The notes below the pieces were generated by a model that was not told the origin of the DNA, searched no databases, and saw nothing but the letters and a program-made list of their open reading frames with translations. A stretch of DNA of 64,000 bases from assembly GCA_910579325.1 (NCBI GenBank), contig CAJTTU010000005.1:1-64000 (forward strand), in the 5' to 3' direction. The translations under genes were made by a program, and so were the position numbers. The stretch comes from an uncultured Lachnospiraceae bacterium (lineage in GTDB: Bacteria; Bacillota; Clostridia; Lachnospirales; Lachnospiraceae). This document shows positions 44,529 through 53,391 of the stretch, piece by piece. Numbering within the stretch: position 1 is the first letter of the stretch; the number at the start of each line of letters is the position of its first letter.

Positions 44529-45680
44529 TCAACCGTCTCTGCGGCGGGGCGGCTTCGGTCCCAAAAACTGATAAAAATATGTTTTAATCATGCCGTTATA
44601 AATCTTCCGGTTTTTGTCCGCCTTCCGGCCCATATATTTTGGCGCGTCCTCATAAGCAGTAATGATATAGGCGGACCATGCGTCCAGAGACGCAAAACGC
44701 TCCCCCAGCTCTCTGTACAGAGCCGGAAGATTCTCTTTTTCCTCGATCCGCTCCCCATAAGGGGGATTTGTAATCAGAAATCCATATTTTTTCGGATGAC
44801 TGAGGGCGCTGACCGGGCGCTGCTGAAAATGAATCAGATGGTCCACCCCCGCCAGCTTTGCGTTTTCCCTGGCTGACTTCACCACCTCCGGATCCAGATC
44901 ATAACCCTGAATGTCCGTCTTCACCTGCAGATCCATCAGGTCATGTGCCTCATCCACCGCTTCCGTCCACAGCCTTTTATCCATCAGGCCCATCCAGCTT
45001 TCTGCCAGAAAGCTGCGATTCATGCCCGGCGCCACATGAGCCGCCATCAGCGCCGCCTCTATGGGAAAGGTTCCGCTTCCGCAAAAAGGATCCACCAGAA
45101 TCCGGTCGCCCCGCCAGGGTGTCAGCATCAAAAGAGCCGCTGCCAGCGTTTCCGTCAGCGGAGCTTTGCTCTTATAAATCCGATAACCTCTTCGATGCAG
45201 GGACTCCCCGGTGGTATCTAATGCCAGCGTCACCTGATCCTTTAACAGAAACGCCCGGACAGGAAACGCCGCTCCGTCCTCGGCAAACCATTCCTGACGA
45301 TAGATCTCGCCCAGTCGGGATACCATGGCTTTCTTTATGATTGATTGTATGTCTGATGTGCTGAATAAAGTACTTTTTACGCTGGTCGCTTTCGTCACCC
45401 AGAATTTCCCGTCTTTCGGTATGTACCGCTCCCAGGGGATCGCCTTTGTCTGCTGAAACAGTTCCTCAAAGGTTTTCGCCTGAAATGTCCCCATCTTTAA
45501 CAGGATCCGCTCCGCCGACCGGAGAAACACATTCGCCCGGGCCACAGCCTCCCAGTCTCCCAGAAAAGTTACCCTTCCGTCCTCTACGCTGCCGATCTCA
45601 TAACCCAGATCATAAATCTCCCGCTTCAGTACCGATTCCAGACCAAAATGGCAGGGAGCAATTAATTCCAGATAATCCAT
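44529..45680 (-). CDS. THUMP-domain RNA methyltransferase (RlmL-N/YpsC type)
   Basis: 383 residues. The N-terminal ferredoxin-like plus THUMP domain (about 1-155) leads into a Rossmann methyltransferase with LVDPFCGSGTFPIEAAL as SAM loop and ITNPPYGERI as the N2-guanine catalytic motif. It is expected to methylate a guanine of 23S rRNA (the RlmL G2445-type reaction); the exact site in Firmicutes is inferred from homology. The ATG has AAGGACGG upstream. Confidence 0.92.
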   Translation of the reverse strand: MDYLELIAPCHFGLESVLKREIYDLGYEIGSVEDGRVTFLGDWEAVARANVFLRSAERILLKMGTFQAKTFEELFQQTKAIPWERYIPKDGKFWVTKATSVKSTLFSTSDIQSIIKKAMVSRLGEIYRQEWFAEDGAAFPVRAFLLKDQVTLALDTTGESLHRRGYRIYKSKAPLTETLAAALLMLTPWRGDRILVDPFCGSGTFPIEAALMAAHVAPGMNRSFLAESWMGLMDKRLWTEAVDEAHDLMDLQVKTDIQGYDLDPEVVKSARENAKLAGVDHLIHFQQRPVSALSHPKKYGFLITNPPYGERIEEKENLPALYRELGERFASLDAWSAYIITAYEDAPKYMGRKADKNRKIYNGMIKTYFYQFLGPKPPRRRDG

Positions 45681-45858
45681 ACTCTTCCGTCCTTTTTGTA
45701 TATAAACGCATGCGCGAACCCAGTGTCCGGTGAAACATAATACGCCGAAGTCACGCTTTATACAGTGACATAATTTATCGGATTTCTCTCGTAAATATAT
45801 CGACTACTCCTATATTAATGCCCGCAGGCCTACTTTGTCAACCGATTCTATGTAAGGA

Positions 45859-45878
45859 CCCGCCGTTTAAAGGGCGGG
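45859..45878 (-). terminator. Hairpin after the Asn/Ser/Gln-rich peptide gene
   Basis: CCCGCC (45859-45864) pairs with GGCGGG (45873-45878). It lies about 22 bases beyond the stop at 45901. The stem is short and GC-rich, and only CCTTACAT follows on the minus strand, so it is a weak terminator call. Confidence 0.45.
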
Positions 45879-45900
45879 CCGATCTTCCCGTAAAGGAAAC

Positions 45901-46044
45901 TTATCTCTTGTTGCTGTTCTGAGAATCATTCTGAGAATTCTGAGAGTTGTTCTGGGAATTCTGAGAATTATTCTGAGAATTGTTCTTGGTGTTCTTGCTG
46001 TTGTTCTGTGAATCTTTGCAGTTATCGCTATTATAGTTTGCCAT
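45901..46044 (-). CDS. Tiny Asn/Ser/Gln-rich protein (47 residues)
   Basis: Begins MANYNSDNCKDSQNNSKN and continues with six SQN units (NNSQN, NSQN, NDSQN), ending NSNKR and TAA. It has a perfect AGGAGGTATTACC ribosome site, the best in the region, which argues for a real gene despite its size. There is one Cys and no hydrophobic helix. The composition recalls gamma-type small acid-soluble spore proteins and other Asn/Gln-rich spore proteins, but no exact family match can be claimed. It is monocistronic and probably expressed at high level in a defined state, perhaps sporulation (inference). Confidence 0.75.
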   Translation of the reverse strand: MANYNSDNCKDSQNNSKNTKNNSQNNSQNSQNNSQNSQNDSQNSNKR

Positions 46045-46232
46045 TGGTAATACCTCCTGAAAATCTTGTTCCTTTTGGTTACAAAGGTATTATGGCTAAA
46101 CCTGCCGGATAATATACACAGGTTTTTATTTTTTTAATTCCCCTGAAAACGCCCGGTTATTTCCGTGATCCTCTTATATATTTACATAATTTAAACTGTT
46201 TCTAAAAAAACTATAAATTCCGCAGATTCCTA

Positions 46233-46261
46233 TTGATTTTTATAAATCTCTATATTATAAT
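46233..46261 (+). promoter_or_regulatory. Sigma-A promoter of a candidate small RNA
   Basis: -35 TTGATT (46233-46238), 17-base spacer, -10 TATAAT (46256-46261). It points to the plus strand, where no protein gene follows before the terminator at 46336. Confidence 0.7.
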
Positions 46262-46267
46262 GACATC

Positions 46268-46375
46268 CGTAAAAAGTTTTCTTTGGAAATCTTTTTCGTT
46301 ATTACCCCTTATTAATTATTTATACTCCCCTCATAGGAAAAGTCATGGGTCAGCCCCATGACTTTTCCTTTTTCC
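46268..46375 (+). ncRNA. Candidate small RNA of about 105 nt
   Basis: A predicted transcript from about 46268 to the T-tract after a hairpin with 14-base arms GGAAAAGTCATGGG (46336-46349) and CCCATGACTTTTCC (46355-46368), followed by TTTTT. The only ATG-started frame begins inside the -10 region and has no ribosome site, so a coding role is unlikely. The U-rich first half (GTTTTCTTTGG, CTTTTTCG) could pair with mRNA. I do not recognise a known RNA family. Confidence 0.55.
46336..46373 (+). terminator. Strong plus-strand rho-independent terminator
   Basis: Perfect 14-base stem with a 5-base loop and a five-T tract on the plus strand. It closes the candidate small RNA and can also protect the convergent HAAS gene from readthrough. 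Confidence 0.8.
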
Positions 46376-46431
46376 GCTCTGAAAAGAGTCCGGCAGTCCG
46401 CGAACGATTTTTCCGCCAAAAACAGACGTCC

Positions 46432-46950
46432 TCAGCGGCGTCCGTTTCTCCTTGAACTGAACAGATAAAACAGAATTCCCAGAATCACCAGTCCCGGAAA
46501 GGCATAGACCAGCCGAAACACGGAGGCAATCACAAAATGAATGCCGAAAAACAGGACGACCATCAGAATCAGCGCCAGAATCAGGCATCCGGAAGTGCCC
46601 ATGCGGAATCCCCGGAAGCTTCCCGGCGCGCCCGGTCCGTCTCCGTAGCCGCCCTGGCTCCCGGACTCCGGGCCATATTGTCCGCCGGTTTGCGTTTCCC
46701 GTCCGAATCCGCCGGAAAAGCCAAAGCGGCCGGTTTCAGCTTCTTCCTCAGCCTCCGCCGCGTCTATAATCGTGCGGGCGATCAGCCTGGGACTGCCCAG
46801 CTCCTCAAGCACCTCCGCCTCAGATCTGCCTTTTTGAAGCTCATCCTCAATATACCCCCGATAGTACCGCATGTTTTCCAGAAACACCTGCTGGCTCACC
46901 TCGCCGGACAGCGCCGTTTCCAGACCTGATAAAAATTCCTGCTTTGTCAT
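46432..46950 (-). CDS. HAAS/DUF1700-type membrane protein
   Basis: 172 residues. The N-terminal 65 residues form the HAAS helix bundle (TKQEFLSGLETALSG; YYRGYIEDELQKG; LGSPRLIARTI). A Gly-rich linker (about 80-115) and two hydrophobic helices follow. HAAS proteins are usually encoded next to a PadR regulator; here the upstream neighbour is dtd and no PadR gene is visible. The frame is open 21 codons upstream through the two-hairpin leader, but ATG 46950 has AGAGGAAAGG and starts the domain. The function is unknown. Confidence 0.78.
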   Translation of the reverse strand: MTKQEFLSGLETALSGEVSQQVFLENMRYYRGYIEDELQKGRSEAEVLEELGSPRLIARTIIDAAEAEEEAETGRFGFSGGFGRETQTGGQYGPESGSQGGYGDGPGAPGSFRGFRMGTSGCLILALILMVVLFFGIHFVIASVFRLVYAFPGLVILGILFYLFSSRRNGRR

Positions 46951-47025
46951 CCTTTCCTCTTTCTTGACGCAGCTCGCTGCATCATCAAGGTAGATTTGGA
47001 AGTCTGCTTCCAAACTTTCCTCTTT
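46951..47025 (-). promoter_or_regulatory. Two-hairpin 5' leader element, copy 2
   Basis: On the minus strand stem 1 pairs TTTGGAAG with CTTCCAAA and stem 2 pairs GCAGC with GCTGC, ending in AAGAGGAAAGG and the start codon. The order, spacing and flanks match copy 1 at 17838-17910, while the stem bases differ in a pairing-preserving way. Confidence 0.5.
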
Positions 47026-47028
47026 CTG

Positions 47029-47463
47029 TTATGTTAAAATAATCGTAAACGGCCCATCATTTACCAGCTCCACCTTCATATCCGCCCCGAACTGGCCCTG
47101 CTCTGTGGGGAGGCCGTTCTTCTTGCACTGCTCCACAAAATATTCATACAGCTCATTGGCCTGCTCCGGCTTGGCCGCCAGCGTAAAACCGGGACGGTTG
47201 CCGTGGGAGGTGTCCGCATAGAGGGTAAACTGGGACACCACCAGCACCGAGCCTCCCACATCCTTGATAGAAAGGTTCGTCTTTCCGTTTTCATCCTCGA
47301 AAATCCGTAGGGAAGCCAGCTTTTTGGCGATGCGCTCCGCCGTGGCCCGGTCATCCTCCTGCCCCACGCCCAGCAACACCAGATAGCCCTTTTCAATCCC
47401 GGCAATCTGATCGCCGTCTACCGTCACACTGGCACGGGTTACTCTCTGTATCACTGCTTTCAT
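47029..47463 (-). CDS. dtd: D-aminoacyl-tRNA deacylase
   Basis: 144 residues, full length. [17 protein letters not shown] at the N-terminus and the catalytic block [18 protein letters not shown] identify Dtd. It hydrolyses D-amino acids, and glycine, from mischarged tRNAs. The ATG has GGAGAG upstream. It lies between serA and the HAAS gene and may be read with either; the GTCCTTTAG repeat lies just upstream. Confidence 0.96.
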   Translation of the reverse strand: MKAVIQRVTRASVTVDGDQIAGIEKGYLVLLGVGQEDDRATAERIAKKLASLRIFEDENGKTNLSIKDVGGSVLVVSQFTLYADTSHGNRPGFTLAAKPEQANELYEYFVEQCKKNGLPTEQGQFGADMKVELVNDGPFTIILT

Positions 47464-47491
47464 GAAAACACTCTCCTATTACCGCCGCAGG

Positions 47492-47515
47492 CACTTAAGT
47501 TCTGTCCTTTAGACC
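47492..47515. repeat. GTCCTTTAG repeat, second site
   Basis: 24 bases matching 42604-42627 with two changes; the core TCTGTCCTTTAGACC is identical. It lies between dtd and serA, in the same kind of intercistronic position. Confidence 0.7.
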
Positions 47516-47542
47516 TTCTCATGCCCGCCGCGCCATGAAAAC

Positions 47543-48703
47543 TTACATTACCCTTACCTTAAACACGCCGTCAACCTGACGCAGCTTCTCCACACAGCCG
47601 TCACACAGCGTTTTGTCCACATCCGCCAGCGTATAGGACAGCTCGCCTTTGCTGTTGCCCGCAATGGCCTGAATCGATACGCCCAGATCGTTTAACGCCG
47701 TGGATACCTGTCCCAGCACATTTTCTCCGCCCTTGGCGAACACGGCCACACGGCACACGCCCTTTTTCTCGCCCAGGTCGCAGGCCGGGTAATTGACGGA
47801 ATTGCGGATATTTCCGTTTTCCAGATAATCGGTTAACTCATCGCAGGCCATCACCGCACAGTTATCCTCGGACTCCTCCGTGGACGCGCCCAGATGGGGA
47901 ATCGCTAAAACGCCGTCCATATTGGCGGTTTTCGCATTGGGGAAATCCGTCACATATTTTTTCACCTTGCCGGATTTCAGCGCCTGCTCCATATCGTCGT
48001 CATTTACCAGCAGATCCCTGGCAAAGTTCAGGATTACCACGCCATCCTTCATCTGGTCAAAGGCTTCCTTATTCAACATACCCCTGGTGGCGTCCATCAA
48101 AGGCACATGCACCGTAATATAATCACAGCACTCATAAATTTCCTCCGGCGTCTGGGCATGCTTTACCACGCTTCTTAAACTCCAGGCCGCCTTTGTGGAG
48201 AGATAAGGGTCGTATCCGTATACCTCCATGCCTAAGCCGACGGCGGCGTTTGCCACCTTGACGCCGATAGCGCCCAGACCGATCACGCCCAGCTTCTTCC
48301 CGGCGATCTCGCCTCCCGCAAAAGCCTTCTTCGCTTTTTCCACGGTCTTACCGATATTTTCGTCAGCCTTGTTGGCTTTTACCCACTCTGCGCCCCCCAC
48401 GATATCCCTGGCCGCAAGGAACAGACCTGCAAGGGTCAGCTCCTTGACGCCGTTTGCATTGGCGCCGGGGGTGTTGAATACCACCACGCCCTGGTCTGCG
48501 CATTTGTCCAACGGGATATTGTTGACGCCGGCGCCGGCCCTGGCCACGGCCAGCAGGCTCTCCGGCAATTCCAGCTCATGCATGGATGCGCTTCTCACCA
48601 GAACCGCCTGTGCCTCCCCTAAATCCTCCACGATCTGATATCCTTCCGGCAGCCGTTCCAGGCCACACTTTGCGATGGGGTTTAAACAAGTAACTGTGTA
48701 CAT
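47543..48703 (-). CDS. serA: D-3-phosphoglycerate dehydrogenase
   Basis: 386 residues. The NAD-binding fold has GVIGLGAIGVKVAN, and the catalytic region ends in HLGASTEESE. A short C-terminal ACT domain (about 315-386; VAVFAKGGENVLGQVS) is the likely serine-feedback site. It oxidises 3-phosphoglycerate, the first step to serine. It follows serC in one operon; AAGGAGG precedes the ATG. Two hairpins lie in the gap to serC. Confidence 0.95.
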   Translation of the reverse strand: MYTVTCLNPIAKCGLERLPEGYQIVEDLGEAQAVLVRSASMHELELPESLLAVARAGAGVNNIPLDKCADQGVVVFNTPGANANGVKELTLAGLFLAARDIVGGAEWVKANKADENIGKTVEKAKKAFAGGEIAGKKLGVIGLGAIGVKVANAAVGLGMEVYGYDPYLSTKAAWSLRSVVKHAQTPEEIYECCDYITVHVPLMDATRGMLNKEAFDQMKDGVVILNFARDLLVNDDDMEQALKSGKVKKYVTDFPNAKTANMDGVLAIPHLGASTEESEDNCAVMACDELTDYLENGNIRNSVNYPACDLGEKKGVCRVAVFAKGGENVLGQVSTALNDLGVSIQAIAGNSKGELSYTLADVDKTLCDGCVEKLRQVDGVFKVRVM

Positions 48704-48774
48704 GAATCATATCCTCCTTATCGAAAGGAAGCCTATCCCGCATTTCCGGAATAGACCTTCCTTTTCTATGGCAG

Positions 48775-48808
48775 CGGTTCCTGTCAACGAAGCTTGTGGC
48801 AGGAACCG
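48775..48808 (-). promoter_or_regulatory. Intercistronic hairpin between serC and serA
   Basis: CGGTTCCTG (48775-48783) pairs perfectly with CAGGAACCG (48800-48808). A second, imperfect hairpin (AAGGAAG with CTTCCTT) lies at about 48724-48766, just before the serA ribosome site. Neither has a U-tract. They could stabilise or process the operon mRNA and adjust the relative amounts of SerC and SerA. Confidence 0.45.
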
Positions 48809-48827
48809 TATATTTCAATTTGCGGTT

Positions 48828-49910
48828 TTACGCGTGCTTCGCCTCAAATTCCTTCATAAACGCCACCAGCTTTTCCACGCCCTCATAAGGCATCGCGTTG
48901 TAAATGCTGGCCCGCATGCCGCCTACGGTCCTGTGGCCTTTCAGATTTTCCAGGCCGGCTTCCTTGGCCGCTTTCACAAATGCCGCGTCCATCTCCTCGC
49001 TGCCCGTCACAAAAGGCACATTCATCAGAGAGCGGTCCTCAGGCACCACCGTACCTTTAAACAAATGGCTGTGATCCAGGAAATCATAGAGCAGCGCCGC
49101 TTTCTTCTCGTTCCGCTCCTTCATCACTTCCAGGCCGCCCATTTTCTTCAGCCAGTTAAATACCTTGCCGCAGATGTAGATGCCGTAGCAGGGCGGCGTA
49201 TTGTACAGAGACCTGGCGTCCGCATGGGTTTTGTAGGTCAGCATGGCCGGGGTGCCGGGCAGCACGTCCTCGGTGATCAGGTCTTCTCTGATAATGGCCA
49301 CAACCACGCCGGCCGGACCGATATTCTTCTGGGCGCCGCCATAAATAATGCCGTATTGGGTTACATCCACAGGCTCGGACAGGAAACAGGAGGAAACGTC
49401 GGCTACCAGCGTCTTGCCCTTGGTATTCGGCAGCTTGTTATATTTGGTTCCGTAAATCGTGTTATTCTGACAAATATATACATAATCCGCGTCAGGGCTG
49501 ATAGGCAGGTCGGAACAGTCAGGAATATAAGAAAAAGTTTTATCCGCACTGGAAGCCACTGCGTTTACCTTGCCAAACTTCTGTGCTTCCTGGTAAGCCT
49601 TTTTTGACCACTGGCCCGTCAGGATATAGTCCGCCACCCTGTTTTTCATCAGATTCATCGGAATCATGGCAAACTGGGTGGATGCGCCGCCCTGTAAAAA
49701 CAGCACCTTGTAATTATCCGGAATATTCATCAATTCCCTGATGTCCGCCTCCGCATTATTCAGAATCTCCTCAAACATTTTCGAGCGGTGGCTCATCTCC
49801 ATCACCGACATGCCGCAGCCCCGGTAATCCAGCATCTCCTCCGCCGCTTCTTTCAGTACCTCCTCAGGCAGCACCGCCGGTCCTGCCGCGAAATTATAAA
49901 CTCTTGCCAT
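48828..49910 (-). CDS. serC: Phosphoserine aminotransferase
   Basis: 360 residues. The N-terminus RVYNFAAGPAVLPEEVL and FLQGGASTQF are typical of SerC, and the PLP lysine lies in YGGAQKNIGPAG. It converts phosphohydroxypyruvate to phosphoserine. GGAGGAG lies 12 bases before the ATG. It lies between ilvB and serA. Confidence 0.96.
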   Translation of the reverse strand: MARVYNFAAGPAVLPEEVLKEAAEEMLDYRGCGMSVMEMSHRSKMFEEILNNAEADIRELMNIPDNYKVLFLQGGASTQFAMIPMNLMKNRVADYILTGQWSKKAYQEAQKFGKVNAVASSADKTFSYIPDCSDLPISPDADYVYICQNNTIYGTKYNKLPNTKGKTLVADVSSCFLSEPVDVTQYGIIYGGAQKNIGPAGVVVAIIREDLITEDVLPGTPAMLTYKTHADARSLYNTPPCYGIYICGKVFNWLKKMGGLEVMKERNEKKAALLYDFLDHSHLFKGTVVPEDRSLMNVPFVTGSEEMDAAFVKAAKEAGLENLKGHRTVGGMRASIYNAMPYEGVEKLVAFMKEFEAKHA

Positions 49911-49946
49911 AGTTTTTCATTCTCCTCCTGATTTTATGTCTGGTAT

Positions 49947-51635
49947 TTATTGATTCTTTTTTTCCAGATCCTCCTGGCTGAACGCTTCCTCGATCGCCCC
50001 GCCCGGGGATACCATGGGGAATACCATATCGTCGCAGCCGATCATGCACTCGATGACGGTGGGACGGCCGGAAGCGATAGCCTCCCTGACAGCCGGTTCC
50101 ACTTCTTCCTTCTTAGTAATACGGCAGCCTCTGGCGCCCATGGCCTCGGCCAGCTTCACAAAGTCCACCGCATCCTCCAGGACGGTAGCGGAATACCGCT
50201 TCCCGTAAAACAGGTTCTGCCACTGACGGACCATGCCCAGCACATGGTTGTTCAGCACCACCTGGATAATGGGCACGTCGGAACGGGCCGCCGTGGCGAT
50301 CTCGTTCATATTCATCCGGAAACAGCCGTCGCCTGCGATATTAAACACCAGCTTCTCCGGCATTCCCACCTTTGCGCCAATCGAAGCGCCCAGGCCGTAG
50401 CCCATGGTGCCCAGGCCGCCGGAGGTAAGGAAAGTCCGGGGATTCTGGTATTTATAGAACTGAGCCGCCCACATCTGGTTCTGGCCCACCTCGGTGGTGA
50501 TAATGGCGTCCCCTTTTGTGATCTCATAAATCTTTTCGATCACATAAGGGCCTGTCAGTACGTCCTGCTGATAGGAAAGGGGATACTTTTCTTTCAGTTC
50601 CTTCACGGTTTCCATCCACTCGGGATGGCTCTGGCCGGACAGCCGCTCATTCAGGATGCCCAGCACGGTTTTAATCTCGCCGATTACGGAAGCCGTGGTC
50701 TTTACATTTTTATCGATCTCCGCCGGGTCGATGTCAATCTGAAGAATCTTCGCATCCTTCGCGAACCGTTTCGTATTGCCGGTGACACGGTCGCTAAACC
50801 GGGCGCCTACCACCACCAGCAGGTCGCATTTTGTCACCGCCAGGTTCGAGGACTTGGTTCCGTGCATGCCCAGCATACCGGTATAATTAGGCTTTTCGCC
50901 GTTGAAAGCGCCTTTTCCCATCAGCGTGTCGCAGACCGGGGCGTCAAGCTTTTCCACAAACTCCGCCAGCTCCTTATGGGCATTGGAAATAACGGCGCCG
51001 CCGCCTGCCAGCACGCAGGGGCGCTTGCTTTCCTCCAGCATGGACAGGGCAGTACGGATCTCTTCCTCGTCCACCGGCTTTTCCGGGAACCTGCGCTCTG
51101 CCTGGCCGGCGTCAAATTCATATTCCGTCTTGTTTGCCGTCACATCCTTGGTGATATCTACCAGCACCGGGCCGGGACGGCCGCTTCTGGCGATACAGAA
51201 AGCCCGCCGCAAAGTCTCCGCCAGCTTCGTCACATCTTTTACGATAAAGTTATGTTTGGTGATGGGCATCGTAATACCCGCTATGTCAATCTCCTGAAAG
51301 CTGTCTTTTCCCAGCAAATCCGTGGTTACGTTCGCCGTAATCGCCACGATGGGGATAGAATCCATATAGGCCGTGGCAATGCCCGTGACCAGGTTGGCGG
51401 CGCCGGGGCCGGAGGTGGCAAAGCATACGCCCACCTTTCCCGTAGCTCTGGCATAACCGTCCGCCGCATGGGCGGCTCCCTGCTCATGGGAGGTCAGGAT
51501 ATGCCGGATTTTATCAGCATTTTTATATAAAGCGTCGTAAATATTTAAAATCGCTCCGCCCGGATAGCCGAACACCGTATCCACGTGCTGCTCCTCCAGG
51601 CATTTGATCACAATTTCCGAGCCTGTCAACTGCAT
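49947..51635 (-). CDS. ilvB: Acetolactate synthase, large (catalytic) subunit
   Basis: 562 residues. The TPP-binding block GDGCFRMNMNEIATAAR, the catalytic Glu in LTSHEQGAAHAADGYAR, and FAD-region motifs are present. It condenses pyruvate (or pyruvate with 2-oxobutyrate) for valine, leucine and isoleucine. No ilvN regulatory subunit gene is next to it, which is unusual, so the partner must be elsewhere. An AGGAG site precedes the ATG. It is read with leuB and ilvD upstream. Confidence 0.95.
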   Translation of the reverse strand: MQLTGSEIVIKCLEEQHVDTVFGYPGGAILNIYDALYKNADKIRHILTSHEQGAAHAADGYARATGKVGVCFATSGPGAANLVTGIATAYMDSIPIVAITANVTTDLLGKDSFQEIDIAGITMPITKHNFIVKDVTKLAETLRRAFCIARSGRPGPVLVDITKDVTANKTEYEFDAGQAERRFPEKPVDEEEIRTALSMLEESKRPCVLAGGGAVISNAHKELAEFVEKLDAPVCDTLMGKGAFNGEKPNYTGMLGMHGTKSSNLAVTKCDLLVVVGARFSDRVTGNTKRFAKDAKILQIDIDPAEIDKNVKTTASVIGEIKTVLGILNERLSGQSHPEWMETVKELKEKYPLSYQQDVLTGPYVIEKIYEITKGDAIITTEVGQNQMWAAQFYKYQNPRTFLTSGGLGTMGYGLGASIGAKVGMPEKLVFNIAGDGCFRMNMNEIATAARSDVPIIQVVLNNHVLGMVRQWQNLFYGKRYSATVLEDAVDFVKLAEAMGARGCRITKKEEVEPAVREAIASGRPTVIECMIGCDDMVFPMVSPGGAIEEAFSQEDLEKKNQ

Positions 51636-51687
51636 CTGTTTTGCTTCTCCTGTACTTTGTTCTGTGCGTAATTTTTAGTTACATCTA

Positions 51688-53352
51688 CTATTTGATCTCC
51701 AGCACCGCTCCTCTGTTCCCGGAAGTTACCATCTTTTCATACCGGGCCAGATAGCCGGTAGTCACCTTGGGCGCCCTGGGCTGCCATTTCGCTTTTCTCG
51801 CGGCCATTTCTTCGTCGGAAATCTTCACATTCAGCGCATTGGCGTCAATATCGATCTGGATGATATCCCCTTCCTCCACCAGGGCAATCGGGCCGCCCAC
51901 CGCCGCCTCCGGGGAGACATGGCCGATGGAAGCGCCTCTGGAAGCGCCGGAGAACCTGCCGTCGGTAATCAGCGCCACGGAAGAACCCAGTCCCATGCCT
52001 GCGATGGCAGAGGTGGGGTTCAGCATCTCCCGCATGCCGGGGCCGCCTTTGGGACCCTCATAGCGGATGACCACCACGTCGCCGGCCACAATCTTACCGC
52101 CTGTAATCGCCGCGATCGCATCTTCCTCACAGTCAAATACCCGGGCCGGGCCCTCATGCTTCATCATCTCCGGCACCACGGCGGAACGCTTCACCACGCC
52201 GGAGTCAGGCGCAAGGTTTCCTTTCAGAACGGCGATGCCGCCAGTCTGGCTGTAAGGATTTTCCACAGGCCGGATCACCTCCGGATTCCGGTTTACGCTG
52301 TCCTTTATATTCTCGCCCACGGTCTTTCCGGTCACGGTGATCAGATCCGTGTGAAGCAAATCCTTTTTCGTCAGCTCCTTCATCACCGCATAGACGCCGC
52401 CGGCCTCGTTCAGATCCTCCATATAAGTAGGGCCTGCCGGAGCCAGATGGCACAGGTTCGGGGTTTTGGCGCTGATGGCATTTGCGATATCCACGTTCAG
52501 CTCCACTCCGGCCTCATGGGCGATGGCCGGCAGGTGCAGCATACTGTTGGTGGAGCAGCCCAGAGCCATATCCACGGTAAGAGCGTTCATAAAGGCTTTC
52601 TCCGTCATAATATCCCTGGGACGGATATTGTTCTTTAACAGCTCCATCACCTGCATGCCCGCCTTTTTCGCCAGCTTAATCCGCTGAGAGTAGACGGCGG
52701 GAATTGTGCCGTTGCCGCCAAGCCCCATACCCAAAGCTTCCGTCAGGCAGTTCATGCTGTTGGCCGTGTACATGCCGGAACAGGAACCGCAGGTGGGGCA
52801 CACTTTATTTTCAAATTCTTTTACATCTTCTTCTGACATGGTTCCGGCGGCATAAGAGCCCACCGCCTCGAACATGCTGGACAGGCTCCGCTTCTGCCCC
52901 TTCACCCGTCCGGCCAGCATGGGGCCGCCGCTGACAAAGATGGTAGGCACATTGATTCTGGCCGCCGCCATCAAAAGCCCCGGCACATTTTTGTCACAGT
53001 TTGGCACCATAACCAGGGCGTCGAAAGCATGAGCCTGAGCCATACACTCGGTGGAATCCGCGATCAGGTCACGGGTCACCAGGGAATATTTCATGCCGAT
53101 ATGGCCCATGGCGATGCCATCGCAGACCGCAATTGCCGGAAACACAATCGGGGTTCCGCCTGCCATGGCCACGCCCAGCTTAACCGCTTCTACGATTTTA
53201 TCCAGGTTCATATGGCCCGGAACGATTTCATTATAAGAACTGACAATGCCCACCAGCGGGCGGTTCAGTTCCTCCTCCGTCATGCCAAGGGCATTAAATA
53301 AGGAACGGTGGGGCGCCTGCTGCATCCCCTTTGTCACTGCGTCACTTTTCAT
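51688..53352 (-). CDS. ilvD: Dihydroxy-acid dehydratase
   Basis: 554 residues. Fe-S ligand regions PNCDKNVPG and [17 protein letters not shown] are present, with [21 protein letters not shown] near the C-terminus. It dehydrates dihydroxyisovalerate and dihydroxymethylvalerate. The ATG has AAGAGG upstream. It follows leuB by about 40 bases. Confidence 0.96.
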   Translation of the reverse strand: MKSDAVTKGMQQAPHRSLFNALGMTEEELNRPLVGIVSSYNEIVPGHMNLDKIVEAVKLGVAMAGGTPIVFPAIAVCDGIAMGHIGMKYSLVTRDLIADSTECMAQAHAFDALVMVPNCDKNVPGLLMAAARINVPTIFVSGGPMLAGRVKGQKRSLSSMFEAVGSYAAGTMSEEDVKEFENKVCPTCGSCSGMYTANSMNCLTEALGMGLGGNGTIPAVYSQRIKLAKKAGMQVMELLKNNIRPRDIMTEKAFMNALTVDMALGCSTNSMLHLPAIAHEAGVELNVDIANAISAKTPNLCHLAPAGPTYMEDLNEAGGVYAVMKELTKKDLLHTDLITVTGKTVGENIKDSVNRNPEVIRPVENPYSQTGGIAVLKGNLAPDSGVVKRSAVVPEMMKHEGPARVFDCEEDAIAAITGGKIVAGDVVVIRYEGPKGGPGMREMLNPTSAIAGMGLGSSVALITDGRFSGASRGASIGHVSPEAAVGGPIALVEEGDIIQIDIDANALNVKISDEEMAARKAKWQPRAPKVTTGYLARYEKMVTSGNRGAVLEIK

Positions 53353-53391
53353 ATCATCCTCTTTCCGGCGTGTCCGCCACGCCTGCGTTGC

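Larger units (their letters stand above)
46045..46431. other. Gene-free AT-rich region of 387 bases
   Basis: It holds the upstream region of the Asn/Ser/Gln-rich peptide gene (with an AAACCTG/CAGGTTT hairpin around 46099-46131 on the minus strand), a consensus plus-strand promoter, and a strong plus-strand terminator. It is much richer in A and T than its surroundings. Confidence 0.7.

Noticed and set aside
46260..46361. Small ORF within the candidate small RNA
   Set aside because: Its ATG overlaps the -10 region, there is no ribosome site, and it runs into the terminator stem.
49950..51530. 526-codon plus-strand frame opposite ilvB
   Set aside because: It mirrors the coding frame of a clear acetolactate synthase and shows no family motif.
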